Assembly (NCBI RefSeq): GCF_006494715.1
Contig: NZ_CP041151.1
Span: forward strand, 620,001-684,000
Direction of reading: 5' to 3'
Length of the DNA stretch: 64,000 nucleotides
Origin: Shewanella sp. SNU WT4
Lineage (GTDB): Bacteria; Pseudomonadota; Gammaproteobacteria; Enterobacterales; Shewanellaceae
The position numbers and the translations under genes were made by a program. A model generated the notes under the pieces. It had not been told where the DNA came from. It saw only the letters and a program-made list of their open reading frames with translations, and made no database searches. Of the stretch, positions 1-11,762 are shown one piece after another; within the stretch, counting starts at the first letter, position 1, and each line of letters opens with the position of its first letter.

Positions 1-110
1 CTGGCGAGTAACAGGGCTAAAAATGGGTGAAGTTTGCATTTAACTATGCTCACTACAATCAGCAAGATACTGCTGATGAGGGTGGCAATGATCCAAAGTT
101 GGGATTCCAT
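1..110 (-). CDS. dsdX: GntP-family permease, D-serine transporter DsdX-like (5' end only)
   Basis: Only the first 36 codons lie in the window; the gene continues past the left edge. Read on the minus strand from the ATG at 108-110, the peptide begins MESQLWIIATLISS and continues with a hydrophobic helix and a KLHPFLALLLAS segment, which closely resembles the N-terminus of E. coli DsdX as I recall it. DsdX is an inner-membrane D-serine/proton symporter of the GntP family. The gene is divergent from dsdC at 332, the arrangement found in D-serine utilisation loci, where DsdC activates dsdXA. A purine-rich AAAGAGATAATAAT precedes the start. Another GntP permease (gluconate type) is possible from so short a piece, but the dsdC neighbour favours DsdX. 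Confidence 0.75.
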   Translation of the reverse strand, partial: MESQLWIIATLISSILLIVVSIVKCKLHPFLALLLA

Positions 111-331
111 ATTATTATCTCTTTGTCGGAAAGTGCGGCTATTGAACCCAATTGCGGCGGCACTGACAAAAGATCAATCTAGCGGTTCGCATGAGCTGGA
201 TAATGGCAACTTGGTTGCTAGCATCACGTTTGTGCGTTTTGCTGCGTGCTAGCTCGCAATTTAAGCGTTGATTTAGGCTGACTAAGGCGGCTTGGCGTAA
301 TATAAACCGCATCTAAAATGAGAGTTATGTC

Positions 332-1288
332 ATGTATTCCCAGCAAGAGTATTTTCAGCGCAACCGCCTACTGAGCAGCTATCAGCTCGCCAAGTTACAT
401 ACCTTTGAAGTGGTGGCTCGCCATCAGTCGTTTGCGTTAGCGGCGGCGGAATTGTGTGTCAGCGCTAGCGCCGTTAGTCACAGAATCGGCGCCTTAGAAA
501 CTGAACTTGGGTTTAAGTTATTTGCCAGATTTCATCGCCGTATTGAATTAACTCCAGAAGGTAAGCGGTTGTATGTGCAGTTAAAGGACAGTTTGCAGCG
601 ACTTAATCAAGAAGTGCTGGAGATTAAGAATCAAGAAATTATCGGTAAGTTAACTGTGTATTCGCGCCCATCGATTGCCCAGTGCTGGTTAGTGCCTAAA
701 ATTGCCATGTTTTGTCGGCGTTACCCAGCTATCTCGATTAATATTTTAACCGGCAATGAAAATATTAACTTTAATGGCTATCAGATTGATTTAGCGATTT
801 ATTACGATAATAAGCAGCATCCTAAATTGCACTGCCAGCACTTAATGCACGAAACCATAATGCCGGTGTGTAGCCCAAGTTATGCCAAAGAATTGGGCTT
901 AATTGATAACCCCAGTAAGCTCGCAGATTGCACCTTACTGCATGACAATCAGGCGTGGGAATATGATTCTGATGGTGATGAATGGCAGTATTGGGCCGAT
1001 CATCATGGTATCTCTCTAGCGGGAGTCAGCAGCGCCATTCGCTTTGATCGCTCAGATCTGGCGGTGATCGCCGCTATTAATCATGCTGGTATTGCCATGG
1101 GGCGCGGCCAACTGGTGAGTAAGCGCATTGCTAGCGGCGAGTTAATTGCCCCGTTTGGGACGCGCCAAGTGGAATGCGAGCAAAGTTATTATGTGGCAAG
1201 CCGCGACAGCGATTTAAATCCTAAGGCCAAGTTATTTATGGATTGGCTTAAGCAAGAAGCCATAAAGCCAAAGGCTGTGCTGAGTTAA
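332..1288 (+). CDS. dsdC: LysR-type D-serine-responsive regulator DsdC
   Basis: A 318-residue LysR-type transcriptional regulator that most likely senses D-serine and activates the divergent dsdX gene. The N-terminal winged helix-turn-helix is around residues 20-80 (AKLHTFEVVARHQSFALAAA, then SASAVSHRIGALETELG), followed by a long linker helix and a periplasmic-binding-protein-like effector domain. Several stretches agree nearly residue for residue with remembered E. coli DsdC (311 aa): YSRPSIAQCWLVP, IDLAIYYD, CTLLHDNQAW, FDRSDLAVIAAINHAGIAMG and ASGELIAPFG. The ATG at 332 gives the same N-terminal layout as E. coli DsdC. The intergenic stretch 111-331 must hold the divergent promoters and LTTR operator. 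Confidence 0.9.
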   Translation: MYSQQEYFQRNRLLSSYQLAKLHTFEVVARHQSFALAAAELCVSASAVSHRIGALETELGFKLFARFHRRIELTPEGKRLYVQLKDSLQRLNQEVLEIKNQEIIGKLTVYSRPSIAQCWLVPKIAMFCRRYPAISINILTGNENINFNGYQIDLAIYYDNKQHPKLHCQHLMHETIMPVCSPSYAKELGLIDNPSKLADCTLLHDNQAWEYDSDGDEWQYWADHHGISLAGVSSAIRFDRSDLAVIAAINHAGIAMGRGQLVSKRIASGELIAPFGTRQVECEQSYYVASRDSDLNPKAKLFMDWLKQEAIKPKAVLS

Positions 1289-1308
1289 TCTCTCGCTGAG
1301 CTTTGGCT

Positions 1309-2184
1309 TTATTGCTCATTTAGCTGTTCGCTTAAAAAGTCGATTAGCATGCGCACCTTGGGGGATAAGTAACGGTTTTGCGGATACAGCGCCCAAATGC
1401 CATCGTCTGGTTGGCGGTGCTGCTCCAGTAGCGGTACTAGGCGGCCATCGAGCAGATAATGTTCAACATAGTAATCAGGCAGTTGCACTATGCCTAGGCC
1501 TTTAATCGCCGCATCAACCAAAGCTAAGCCACTGTTACAGCTGAGATTACCTTTCACTCTAATGTTACGAGTCTTACCGTTTTCTTGAAATCGCCAGTAA
1601 TCTAACGTGCCTTGAATGCAGTTATGCCTATCAAGCTCTGACAATGAATGCGGTATGCCAAATGCCTGAATATAGTCAGGCGATGCGCACACATATTGGG
1701 TACGGGTGCCTAAGCGTTTGGCTATTAAATTTGAGTCTTCGAGTATTCCTAAGCGAATTGCCAAGTCGTAACCGCCATCGACTAAATCAACCTTCTGATT
1801 AGTGAGGTTAACTTTCACTTCCAGCTCAGGATATTTAAGCAGAAAGTCATTTAATAGCGGCGCCAGCGTTCTTTCACCATAAGTGATAGGGGCGGTAATT
1901 TTTAACAGGCCGCGCGGTATGGTCTGCAAATTGGTAATGGCGCGCTCAGCGTCTTCCAAGCCATCTAACACTTGGCGGCAATGCTGATAATAGATGTGGC
2001 CAACCTCAGTGAGTGACACTTTGCGGGTAGTGCGATGCAAGAGTTTAGTGGCAAGGCGCGTTTCTAACGCACTCACTTGTCGACTCATTTGCGCTATGGA
2101 TATTTCAAGGCGTTTGGCGGCTTGAGTAAAACTTTCGGCCTCGGCCACCGCCACAAATTCGCTGACTCCTTCCCAATTAACCAT
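1309..2184 (-). CDS. LysR-family regulator, CrgA/DhcR-like
   Basis: A 291-residue LysR-type regulator. The N-terminal helix-turn-helix (residues 1-60) reads FVAVAEAESFTQAAKRLEIS then MSRQVSALETRLATKLLHR. The rest is the usual substrate-binding domain (RGLLKITAPITYGERTLAPLL, YDLAIRLG, VCASPDYI). This belongs to the large CrgA-like subgroup typical of aldehyde- and redox-responsive regulators. AAGGAATACAC precedes the ATG. It is divergent from the DksA-type gene and, beyond it, the formaldehyde-detoxification pair. Control of the adhC/fghA genes is a reasonable guess from position only; no operator was identified. Its 3' end converges on dsdC with about 20 bp between the stops. Confidence 0.85.
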   Translation of the reverse strand: MVNWEGVSEFVAVAEAESFTQAAKRLEISIAQMSRQVSALETRLATKLLHRTTRKVSLTEVGHIYYQHCRQVLDGLEDAERAITNLQTIPRGLLKITAPITYGERTLAPLLNDFLLKYPELEVKVNLTNQKVDLVDGGYDLAIRLGILEDSNLIAKRLGTRTQYVCASPDYIQAFGIPHSLSELDRHNCIQGTLDYWRFQENGKTRNIRVKGNLSCNSGLALVDAAIKGLGIVQLPDYYVEHYLLDGRLVPLLEQHRQPDDGIWALYPQNRYLSPKVRMLIDFLSEQLNEQ

Positions 2185-2491
2185 GTGTATTCCTTGATGT
2201 GAGTGTGGCCGCGTTGCTGACTCTGTTTTAGTGGCCGCATCGTGTATCGACTAAAATAAACTATCTCAGTTGCTGGGTTTGGCTGATGAAGCCAAAACTC
2301 TTGTTTGGCAATATAGCATTATTACTTATAGGTAAAAGTCATTGGCACGATGCACGGATTATTATTTCATTCTTGATGAATATAGCGGGTAAATATAGTG
2401 GCTAAATGCTCGTAAACATATCCAAAACATTGGCCTATTGGCGATTTTCTATGGCTTGTGGGCAAGTGTCTATGGCTGAAAGGGGGATGTC
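2185..2491. other. Divergent intergenic region, LysR gene / DksA-type gene
   Basis: About 307 bases between two divergent starts. AT-rich in its middle (2250-2410). I see no convincing hairpin or gene. It probably carries both promoters and a LysR-type operator, but no clear T-N11-A palindrome could be assigned by eye. Confidence 0.4.
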
Positions 2492-2725
2492 ATGGCAGGA
2501 GGATGGGCAAAAGAAGGGGCAGTGCAAGAGCAAATCGATAGCAGTATTGAAGAGGGCATTACCGCGGCGAGGAAGCGCTTGCCTGTAGGCCCAAGTTTTG
2601 AGATTTGCCAAATGTGTGAAGCGCCAATTCCAGCGGCGCGCCAACAGGCCATTCGCGGCGTGCGCTTGTGTGTTGCTTGCCAAAATGAGCAAGATTTACA
2701 GCAAAAAAAGGGTTCAAAAAGGTGA
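2492..2725 (+). CDS. DksA/TraR-family C4 zinc-finger protein, YbiI-like
   Basis: A 77-residue protein with the short DksA/TraR-type C4 zinc finger: ICQMCEAPIPAARQQAIRGV followed by RLCVACQNEQ, giving a C-x2-C...C-x2-C arrangement at about residues 36-60. The N-terminus (MAGGWAKEGAVQEQIDSSIE) resembles YbiI-type small DksA paralogues, which lack the long coiled coil of DksA. GGGGGATGTC just before the ATG provides a ribosome site. The function of these small paralogues is not established; interaction with RNA polymerase is an inference from the fold. It sits between the LysR gene and the alcohol dehydrogenase gene, about 240 bp upstream of the latter. Confidence 0.85.
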   Translation: MAGGWAKEGAVQEQIDSSIEEGITAARKRLPVGPSFEICQMCEAPIPAARQQAIRGVRLCVACQNEQDLQQKKGSKR

Positions 2726-2793
2726 TAGATGATAAGTGTGGTTTTGCTTAGTTTATTTGCGCAGCAATAACGCATTAATTGCTGTTATTTTGA

Positions 2794-4098
<1,305 letters not shown>

Positions 4099-4111
4099 TC
4101 AGTGACTTAAT

Positions 4112-4138
4112 ACTACAAGCGCCGCTGGCGCTTGTAGT
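4112..4138 (+). terminator. Strong stem-loop between frmA and fghA
   Basis: ACTACAAGCGCC / GGCGCTTGTAGT form a perfect 12-bp stem with a GCT loop directly after frmA. No T-run follows, so it may be a 3'-end stabiliser or a partial terminator rather than a full rho-independent terminator. Confidence 0.6.
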
Positions 4139-4144
4139 GCTTAC

Positions 4145-4181
4145 TTTGAAATACAAGCTTTGAAATACAAGCTTTGAAATA
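4145..4181 (+). repeat. Tandem 14-bp direct repeat
   Basis: TTTGAAATACAAGC occurs at 4145-4158 and again at 4159-4172, followed by a third partial copy TTTGAAATA at 4173-4181. It lies in the short spacer between frmA and fghA, just after the stem-loop. Confidence 0.9.
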
Positions 4182-4225
4182 AGTGCACCTAAGCACTGAC
4201 GCAAACATCGAGAGGAGTCGCCATA

Positions 4226-5068
4226 GTGATAGTTGACAGTATTAGCGTGAACAAGAGTTTTGGCGGTTGGCATAAGCAATATCGGCATCATTCCAGCACC
4301 TTACATTGCGACATGCGCTTTGCTATCTATTTGCCGCCACAAGCATCGCCCATCAACAAGGTGCCTGTGTTGTATTGGCTTTCTGGCTTAACCTGCACCG
4401 ATGAAAACTTTATGCAAAAAGCAGGCGCGCAGGCGCTAGCGGCTGAACTTGGAATAGCGATAGTGGCGCCAGATACTAGCCCTAGAGGCGATGATGTCGC
4501 CGATGATGCCAGTTATGACTTAGGCCAAGGGGCGAGCTTTTATGTCAATGCCACCCAAGCGCCGTGGAATCGCCATTATCAAATGTATGATTATGTAGTG
4601 CATGAACTGCCGCGCTTGATTGAGTCTATCTTTCCGGTTACGGATAAACGCGCCATCTCAGGCCATTCTATGGGCGGGCACGGCGCATTAATGATAGCGC
4701 TGCGAAACCCTGAGCGTTATCTGTCAGTTTCTGCCTTTAGCCCGATTACCAATCCCATGAATTGCCCTTGGGGTAAAAAAGCATTCACGGCTTATTTAGG
4801 TAAAGATACCGCCGCTTGGGCAAACTATGACGCTAGCGTGTTAATGCGCAGCGCAGTGCAAACTGTCCCAGCATTAGTGGAACAAGGGGATGCGGATAAC
4901 TTTTTAGCTGAGCAGTTAACGCCTGAGATACTTGTTGCTGCCGCTAAGGTAAGTCAGTACCCGTTAACTCTGAATTATCGCGAAGGCTATGATCATAGCT
5001 ACTATTTTGTCTCAAGTTTTATGGCAAACCATCTGCGTTTTCACGCCAAGCATTTGTATAAGCCATAA
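4226..5068 (+). CDS. fghA: S-formylglutathione hydrolase
   Basis: A 280-residue alpha/beta-hydrolase of the esterase-D family that splits S-formylglutathione into formate and glutathione, the second step after FrmA. The nucleophile motif is GHSMGGHGAL around residue 150; the acid is in EQGDADNFL and the catalytic histidine in GYDHSYYF. The oxyanion and cap regions (LYWLSGLTCTDENFMQKAGA, APDTSPRG) are typical. Translation starts at GTG 4226 with GAGAGGAG about 8 bp upstream, giving the standard N-terminus (VIVDSISVNKSFGGWHKQY). Length matches the family. Confidence 0.95.
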   Translation: MIVDSISVNKSFGGWHKQYRHHSSTLHCDMRFAIYLPPQASPINKVPVLYWLSGLTCTDENFMQKAGAQALAAELGIAIVAPDTSPRGDDVADDASYDLGQGASFYVNATQAPWNRHYQMYDYVVHELPRLIESIFPVTDKRAISGHSMGGHGALMIALRNPERYLSVSAFSPITNPMNCPWGKKAFTAYLGKDTAAWANYDASVLMRSAVQTVPALVEQGDADNFLAEQLTPEILVAAAKVSQYPLTLNYREGYDHSYYFVSSFMANHLRFHAKHLYKP

Positions 5069-5637
5069 CTCTTTCACTACTAGATAATGATTAACAAGGT
5101 GTGGTTCTACTCAGTCCTCACCTTGAATAAAACCTCCGCTTTTAAACATCATTAGTTAAGCGCTGTGATGATACTGTCTTACCTAATGCCACTACCTACT
5201 AGCTATCATTAACCGCGGGGTATGAGTCCTATGCGTGTGGCATTTATGTTTGATCACGCTTTGAAATTATAAGGATTATTGAGATTGTAAGGCTGTTTGT
5301 TGACTCAAGCTTCTTTGGTGACAGTGTTAGTATTGATTAGAGTTGTGACCTACTTATTACCTCGCATTAACCTCTTGTGATGCTGCTCGCGGTTTAATCG
5401 CGACAGTTCTAGTTTAATAAGCTTTGACTGTAATACGTAAAAATCACTGACTATTTCCAGGCGGGTCATTGCGCCTATCATTGCCTTATTACGATAAAGA
5501 CCGCCTATTTACACCAGATGTCGACATCGCCACTAAGTTCCTGATGCAGTACTAATTTCAGTCTTTAGCTTCGAGCACCCGCTGGCCACAGGGTGCTCAT
5601 TTATCTTTTCCTCATCACATCATCTAACGGAATTATC
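5069..5637. other. Gene-free 570-bp region with two hairpins
   Basis: No credible gene. CAAGGTG (5095-5101) can pair with CACCTTG (5119-5125), a weak terminator candidate for fghA. GAGCACCC (5573-5580) pairs perfectly with GGGTGCTC (5591-5598) and is followed by ATTTATCTTTTC, a terminator-like structure only about 40 bp upstream of the response-regulator start. The middle part is AT-rich and without recognised elements. Confidence 0.6.
5573..5610 (+). terminator. Terminator-like hairpin in leader of response-regulator gene
   Basis: An 8-bp perfect stem with a 10-nt loop, followed by a pyrimidine-rich ATTTATCTTTTC stretch. It ends about 28 bp before the response-regulator ATG, so it is either the end of an upstream transcript or a leader attenuator. 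Confidence 0.5.
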
Positions 5638-6300
5638 ATGTTTGTTTTATTGGTTGAAGATAATCGTCTACTTGCCAACAATCTAATCCAGTATTTGGCG
5701 ATAAAAGGTATCGAGTGTGATTACGCCGAGAATTTAGCCCAAGCCGAACAGCGTCTTTTACAGCAAACATTTGATGTTATTGTATTGGACTTAAACTTGC
5801 CGGATGGTGATGGCATAGTGGCCTGCGCCCGTTGGAAGGCTCAATGCATAGGCACTCCAGTCATCATGTTGACCGCCCGCAGCCATTTAGACGACAGGCT
5901 TAATGGTTTTGAAGCGGGTGCAGATGATTACTTGATTAAACCTTTTGCTATGGAAGAGTTAGTGGCGCGGCTTAAGGTATTGGCGCATAGACGTGCCCCC
6001 AGTATTAATCTGACCATAGGCGATTTGGACATAGATTTTAGTGCTCACCAAGCATTTCGCCAGCAACAAGTATTGCCACTCAGTCCAACCGCTTGGCAAA
6101 TACTGGCATTACTCGCTAGACGTAGCCCTGAAACGGTCAAAAAGGCAGAAATAGAGCGCATGCTTTGGCCTGACTCGCCGCCTGATAGTGACTGTTTGCG
6201 CGCGCATATTCATTTATTGCGGAAAATTGTTGATAAACCATTTGATTCGGAATTACTGCACACTATTCGTGGCGTCGGTTTGTGCCTGAGGGCGAGTTAA
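5638..6300 (+). CDS. OmpR-family two-component response regulator
   Basis: A 220-residue response regulator. Receiver domain, residues 1-115: acidic pocket LLVEDN, phosphoacceptor Asp51 in VIVLDLNLPDGDG, and Lys101 in DDYLIKPF. A C-terminal winged-helix DNA-binding domain follows (LSPTAWQILALLARRSPETV...LRAHIHLLRKIVD...HTIRGVGL). The ATG at 5638 begins the receiver fold exactly (MFVLLVEDNR); an in-frame start 45 bp upstream would add a meaningless tail. The kinase gene begins 4 bp after its stop. Position next to the urocanate reductase suggests control of urdA; that is inference. Confidence 0.9.
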   Translation: MFVLLVEDNRLLANNLIQYLAIKGIECDYAENLAQAEQRLLQQTFDVIVLDLNLPDGDGIVACARWKAQCIGTPVIMLTARSHLDDRLNGFEAGADDYLIKPFAMEELVARLKVLAHRRAPSINLTIGDLDIDFSAHQAFRQQQVLPLSPTAWQILALLARRSPETVKKAEIERMLWPDSPPDSDCLRAHIHLLRKIVDKPFDSELLHTIRGVGLCLRAS

Positions 6301-6304
6301 TATT

Positions 6305-7531
6305 ATGCCTAAGTTCAGCCTTAAGCGCAGTTACCAGTTCTATGGTCTAGTATTTTTGGCCGTAACCTTACTGATTAACATGATTATCCCCTTGTGCATG
6401 ATGTGTACTGGCATGTTTTCTATGCATCAGGTTGCGCTGCGCAATACTGCGCAAGCCGCTGAAGTGATGTTCCAAAATGGCTTAACTGAACTCTCGACCG
6501 ACAATATTCATATTTATGCCGATTGGCAGCAAGTGCCAGACAAAATCAAGGCGCTAAACAACTATCAAATACCTGATGAGAATACAGGCATAGTCAATGC
6601 CCATGAAGATGGCCCCTTTGTTGATACGTTATCGGTACACATCACTCAGGATGGCCGCCCTTTGTATATGTGGCTGCATTATGATGTCACTCATGATTTA
6701 TTGTTTGCCCCCAAGAATATGACGGCGATTTTATTGCTGGTGATCATGACCTTTGGGGTGGTGGCTAGTCTAGCCTTTCATATGCAGAAGAAAGTGATCA
6801 ATCCAGTTCATAAAATAAGCCAAGCAATTAAGCTGCATGACTGGCAAAGCAGTAAAGATTTTAGCTTTCCTAAGCAAGGGTATGCTGAATTGCAATCCAT
6901 TGTTGATGCTCTTAATCATTCCTTGCAGCAATTACAGCAGACCCAGCAGCGGGAACTGGATTTTCTGCGCTTTGCTAGCCATGAGTTGCGCACTCCAGTG
7001 GCTATATGCCAGTCATCATTTGAGTTGATCACACTGCAGCAAGGTGAGTTAACAGGACCGTTAAAGTCAGCGAGCCAAGCGACTTCGCAAATGAAATCCC
7101 TGATTGAGACTTTGCTATGGCTGACTAATAAAACCAGTGTCAACTTAGCGCCTCGAAGCATTAATCCTTGTCATCTGCTTAAGCAACTGGTTGCCGAACA
7201 GGAATACGCGCAGGATAAACCTGGCTTAGTGACGATAGATAGTGATGATAGCCCATTGATTCTATTGGTAGAGCCTTTGAGCATTATGCTCAATAATCTT
7301 ATCCGCAACGCACTAGAGCATGGTGATAGTCAGGTATTACTGACTCAACAACATGGTCTGTTTACCATAAGTAATCCCATATGCGCCCACAATACTGTGG
7401 GCTTTGGTCTTGGCTTAATCTTGGTTGCTCGCTTAGCCGAGCAATTGAATTGGCCATTTACCTCACATATTGATGGCAAGCAGTTTGTCGCATCACTAAA
7501 AGTCGATACGGCTCCCAAATTTGGCCACTGA
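6305..7531 (+). CDS. Membrane sensor histidine kinase, partner of the upstream regulator
   Basis: A 408-residue sensor kinase. TM1 at about residues 12-35 and TM2 at about 138-158 enclose a small periplasmic sensor domain (about 40-137). A HAMP-like linker follows, then the phosphorylation helix FLRFASHELRTPVA with His226. The ATPase domain has an N-box (NNLIRNALEHG) and a late glycine box (VGFGLGLILVARLAE), but the usual D-x-G-x-G box is replaced by a short TISNP segment, as in some compact kinases. It follows the response-regulator stop by 4 bp, so the two are surely one operon. The signal is unknown; urocanate or redox state is plausible given the downstream gene. Confidence 0.88.
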   Translation: MPKFSLKRSYQFYGLVFLAVTLLINMIIPLCMMCTGMFSMHQVALRNTAQAAEVMFQNGLTELSTDNIHIYADWQQVPDKIKALNNYQIPDENTGIVNAHEDGPFVDTLSVHITQDGRPLYMWLHYDVTHDLLFAPKNMTAILLLVIMTFGVVASLAFHMQKKVINPVHKISQAIKLHDWQSSKDFSFPKQGYAELQSIVDALNHSLQQLQQTQQRELDFLRFASHELRTPVAICQSSFELITLQQGELTGPLKSASQATSQMKSLIETLLWLTNKTSVNLAPRSINPCHLLKQLVAEQEYAQDKPGLVTIDSDDSPLILLVEPLSIMLNNLIRNALEHGDSQVLLTQQHGLFTISNPICAHNTVGFGLGLILVARLAEQLNWPFTSHIDGKQFVASLKVDTAPKFGH

Positions 7532-7776
7532 CTTTTACGTAATTTTGACGTTAGCAAGTTCATTATGGGAGTGAAGACAGGGAACCCCCTGTTATCAAAC
7601 CTCTTTGAACTGTCGCTGTAGGCTCTGAGATAAAGGATGTTTTCTTTATTCTTCATAACAATCAAGCTTGGCGGCCTTCATTAAACTCTGTCACGGTTTA
7701 TAGACGCAGTACTGTCATTCTCTCTATAAATTACGCAGGTATGACGCGAGCCCAGGGCGCTAATGTCAAGCATTGA

Positions 7777-9570
<1,794 letters not shown>

Positions 9571-9585
9571 CACTCTTTTTCTGCC

Positions 9586-9624
9586 AAACCCTCGGCATAT
9601 TCAATATGTTGAGGGTTTTCTTTT
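9586..9624 (+). terminator. Rho-independent terminator after urdA
   Basis: AACCCTC-GGCATAT pairs with ATATGTT-GAGGGTT across a short loop, followed by TTTTCTTTT. It lies 16 bp after the urdA stop. Confidence 0.85.
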
Positions 9625-9769
9625 ATGGGGACATCTTGTTTGTGGCTGTTAGTCTCTGATGCCATCAATTTATAGCGGCTATTAAGATTTATTTTTAACA
9701 TTAGCTACTTTTTACTCAATTGCTCCGTATATTTAACCACCGATTAAATGCCTTAAAAGTTTGGCCTAG

Positions 9770-11035
9770 ATGCATTCAGACGTGTCACTTGCCCGCTTTA
9801 AACAATTTCCGCGCCTCATGTGGATTTTATTATTTGGCTCGTTTATTACCCGCGGCAGTTATTACATGGTATGGCCTTTTCTAGCGGTAATTCTTTATGA
9901 GAAGTTTGCGCTAACAGCCACCGAAGTCGGCTTAGTCTTATCTAGCGCAGCGTTAATTTCTGTGGTTACTAGCTTTGTTGGTAGCTCGTTATCGGACAAA
10001 ATTGGTCGGCAGAAATTAATGTATTTCACTGGTGTGCTTTACGTCATTTCATTTTCACTGCTGGCGGAAGTGGATACTGTGGTGGGCTATGTCGTGGTCA
10101 TGACATTATGCTCAATAGCTACTGCGCTGTGGCGGCCACTTACTTCAGCAGCCGTGGGCGATATTATTGCCGATGTCAAAACCCGCGAATTAGCCATGCA
10201 ATCTTTGTATTTTGTGGTCAATGTCGGCTGCGCCTTAGGGCCATTACTTGGCATTTGGTTTGGCGTTACCGGTCAGCAATCGAGTTTTTATATCACAGCT
10301 GCGGCTTTTGCTTTGCTATTAGTACTGCTATTTTTTGGCTTTAAACATCAGACAAAACAGGGCGCTAATGACTTAAGCAAAATCTGCGCTAATCCTAAGG
10401 CTGACGATGGTATGGCTTCTGCCGTTATTGGGCGGCGGCAGATAATGCGGGTGTTATTGCAAGATAAATTGCTGCAATGCCTAATAGTTGCCAATATTTT
10501 ATGTATGTTCATTTATGCGCAAATGGATAGTTCGCTGATTCAATATTTAACCCGCGCCAATGCCCCCAATTTGCTGGAGCTCATTTCATCACTGATTTTG
10601 ACTAATGCGTTAGTGATTATCTCGACTCAGTATTTATTATTAAAATTGCTGGCACGGTTTGAACTAACAGAGCGCATTCGCATGGGCTTAGTATTATTAA
10701 TGCTGTCGCAGTGTTGGTTAGCGGCCAACCCCATAGATTTATTCTGGGGCTGGGTTAGCGCCATTATCGTAATGAGTTTGGCTGAAACTATTTTATTCCC
10801 GACCATGAATGTGCATATTGACCGCCTCGCCCCCGCTAAGTTACGCGGCGCCTATTTCGGCGCGGCCTCATTTTATGACTTAGGCTTTGCGCTTGCGCCG
10901 CTCGGTGGCGGTATCATTCTCGATCACTTAAGCGGCACTTGGTTATATCTCATCGGCGCCGCCCTGTGCGGATTAGTATTTTATTTGTATTCCATACTCA
11001 ACCGCCTCTCGCGCCCAGATTTCAGCAAGCTGTGA
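9770..11035 (+). CDS. Major facilitator superfamily transporter, MdtH-like
   Basis: A 421-residue integral membrane protein with the 12-helix MFS layout. Between helices 2 and 3 is the MFS signature loop SSLSDKIGRQKLMYFTG (around residue 75), and a long cytoplasmic loop (residues 190-225) separates the two six-helix halves. The C-terminal half has MNVHIDRLAPAKLRGAYFGA. The overall pattern is closest to MdtH/DHA1-type exporters, but the substrate cannot be inferred. It stands alone, about 200 bp after the urdA terminator. The ATG at 9770 lacks a strong ribosome site; a start a few codons downstream cannot be excluded. Confidence 0.8.
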   Translation: MHSDVSLARFKQFPRLMWILLFGSFITRGSYYMVWPFLAVILYEKFALTATEVGLVLSSAALISVVTSFVGSSLSDKIGRQKLMYFTGVLYVISFSLLAEVDTVVGYVVVMTLCSIATALWRPLTSAAVGDIIADVKTRELAMQSLYFVVNVGCALGPLLGIWFGVTGQQSSFYITAAAFALLLVLLFFGFKHQTKQGANDLSKICANPKADDGMASAVIGRRQIMRVLLQDKLLQCLIVANILCMFIYAQMDSSLIQYLTRANAPNLLELISSLILTNALVIISTQYLLLKLLARFELTERIRMGLVLLMLSQCWLAANPIDLFWGWVSAIIVMSLAETILFPTMNVHIDRLAPAKLRGAYFGAASFYDLGFALAPLGGGIILDHLSGTWLYLIGAALCGLVFYLYSILNRLSRPDFSKL

Positions 11036-11151
11036 TATGGTTAAGTTATGAGCAACGATTTTTTAAAGCGAGTGATGCGCTATCAAGGCTATTATTGATG
11101 CTATGAATGGCGAGGTAACTGGCATGAAATTCACTATAAGCGGGAGTCTGT

Positions 11152-11490
11152 ATGAATAAAATATCAAGATGGGTTATTGGCTGCGTGTTATCAAGCTTAC
11201 TCGTGCCAGCCATAGCTACGGCTAATTCGGGTGGTGAACATCATAAAAAAGACAAAGGCTTGCCACCGGGTTTACAAAAGAAAGTGGATCAAGGGCAACC
11301 TTTGCCACCAGGCTGGCAGAAGAAACTGCGCCGCGGCGATATTTTGCATAGCGATATTTATGATCGCGGCCATATAGTGATGCCCCTCGATAGAGATGGG
11401 CGAATTAGTATTCGAGTCGATGATTCGATTATTAAGCTTGATGAAAAAACGCGAAAAATCTTAGATATAGTAAATGTGATTACCCGCTAA
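11152..11490 (+). CDS. Small secreted RcnB/CigR-like protein
   Basis: A 112-residue exported protein: a signal peptide (residues 1-24, ending AIATANS), a histidine/lysine-rich stretch (GGEHHKKDKG), two proline motifs of the form LPPG-QKK-QG and LPPGWQKKLRRGD, and a C-terminal beta domain (RISIRVDDSIIKLDEKTRKI). This is the pattern of the RcnB/CigR-type periplasmic family. RcnB modulates nickel/cobalt export and CigR is an antivirulence regulator in Salmonella; which role applies here is unknown. A clear GGGAG ribosome site precedes the ATG. Confidence 0.75.
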   Translation: MNKISRWVIGCVLSSLLVPAIATANSGGEHHKKDKGLPPGLQKKVDQGQPLPPGWQKKLRRGDILHSDIYDRGHIVMPLDRDGRISIRVDDSIIKLDEKTRKILDIVNVITR

Positions 11491-11762
11491 TCATCCTGCA
11501 TTCCAATACGGGCGTTTGAATAGCTAGTGTGTTGTCGTGTTCGAAAACCGCCGAAGCGAGGTGGCGGTGAGCCTAGATATTGATAAAACAGTAGCCGACA
11601 ACACAGTAGCCAATAAAGCAGCGCTCGTGGCAGGATAACCGGATAAAAACTCCCTAAAGACAAATATACCCCATCAATCAGTCATATCGTGCCATGACTT
11701 ATGGCACTCACCACCCCTTGGGGTCTAAAATCCTGTCATTATCGTTTTTGGGCCACTGACTT

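Noticed and set aside
34..252. Plus-strand 72-codon ORF at the left edge
   Set aside because: It lies opposite the start of the DsdX-like gene and in the dsdC/dsdX control region; its peptide has no protein character.
2435..2775. Minus-strand ORFs across the DksA-type gene
   Set aside because: They are shadows of the real plus-strand gene, which has a zinc-finger motif and ribosome site.
11689..11707. Inverted repeat GTGCCAT/ATGGCAC upstream of lplA
   Set aside because: Seven bp with a 5-nt spacer and no T-run; too short to call operator or terminator on its own.
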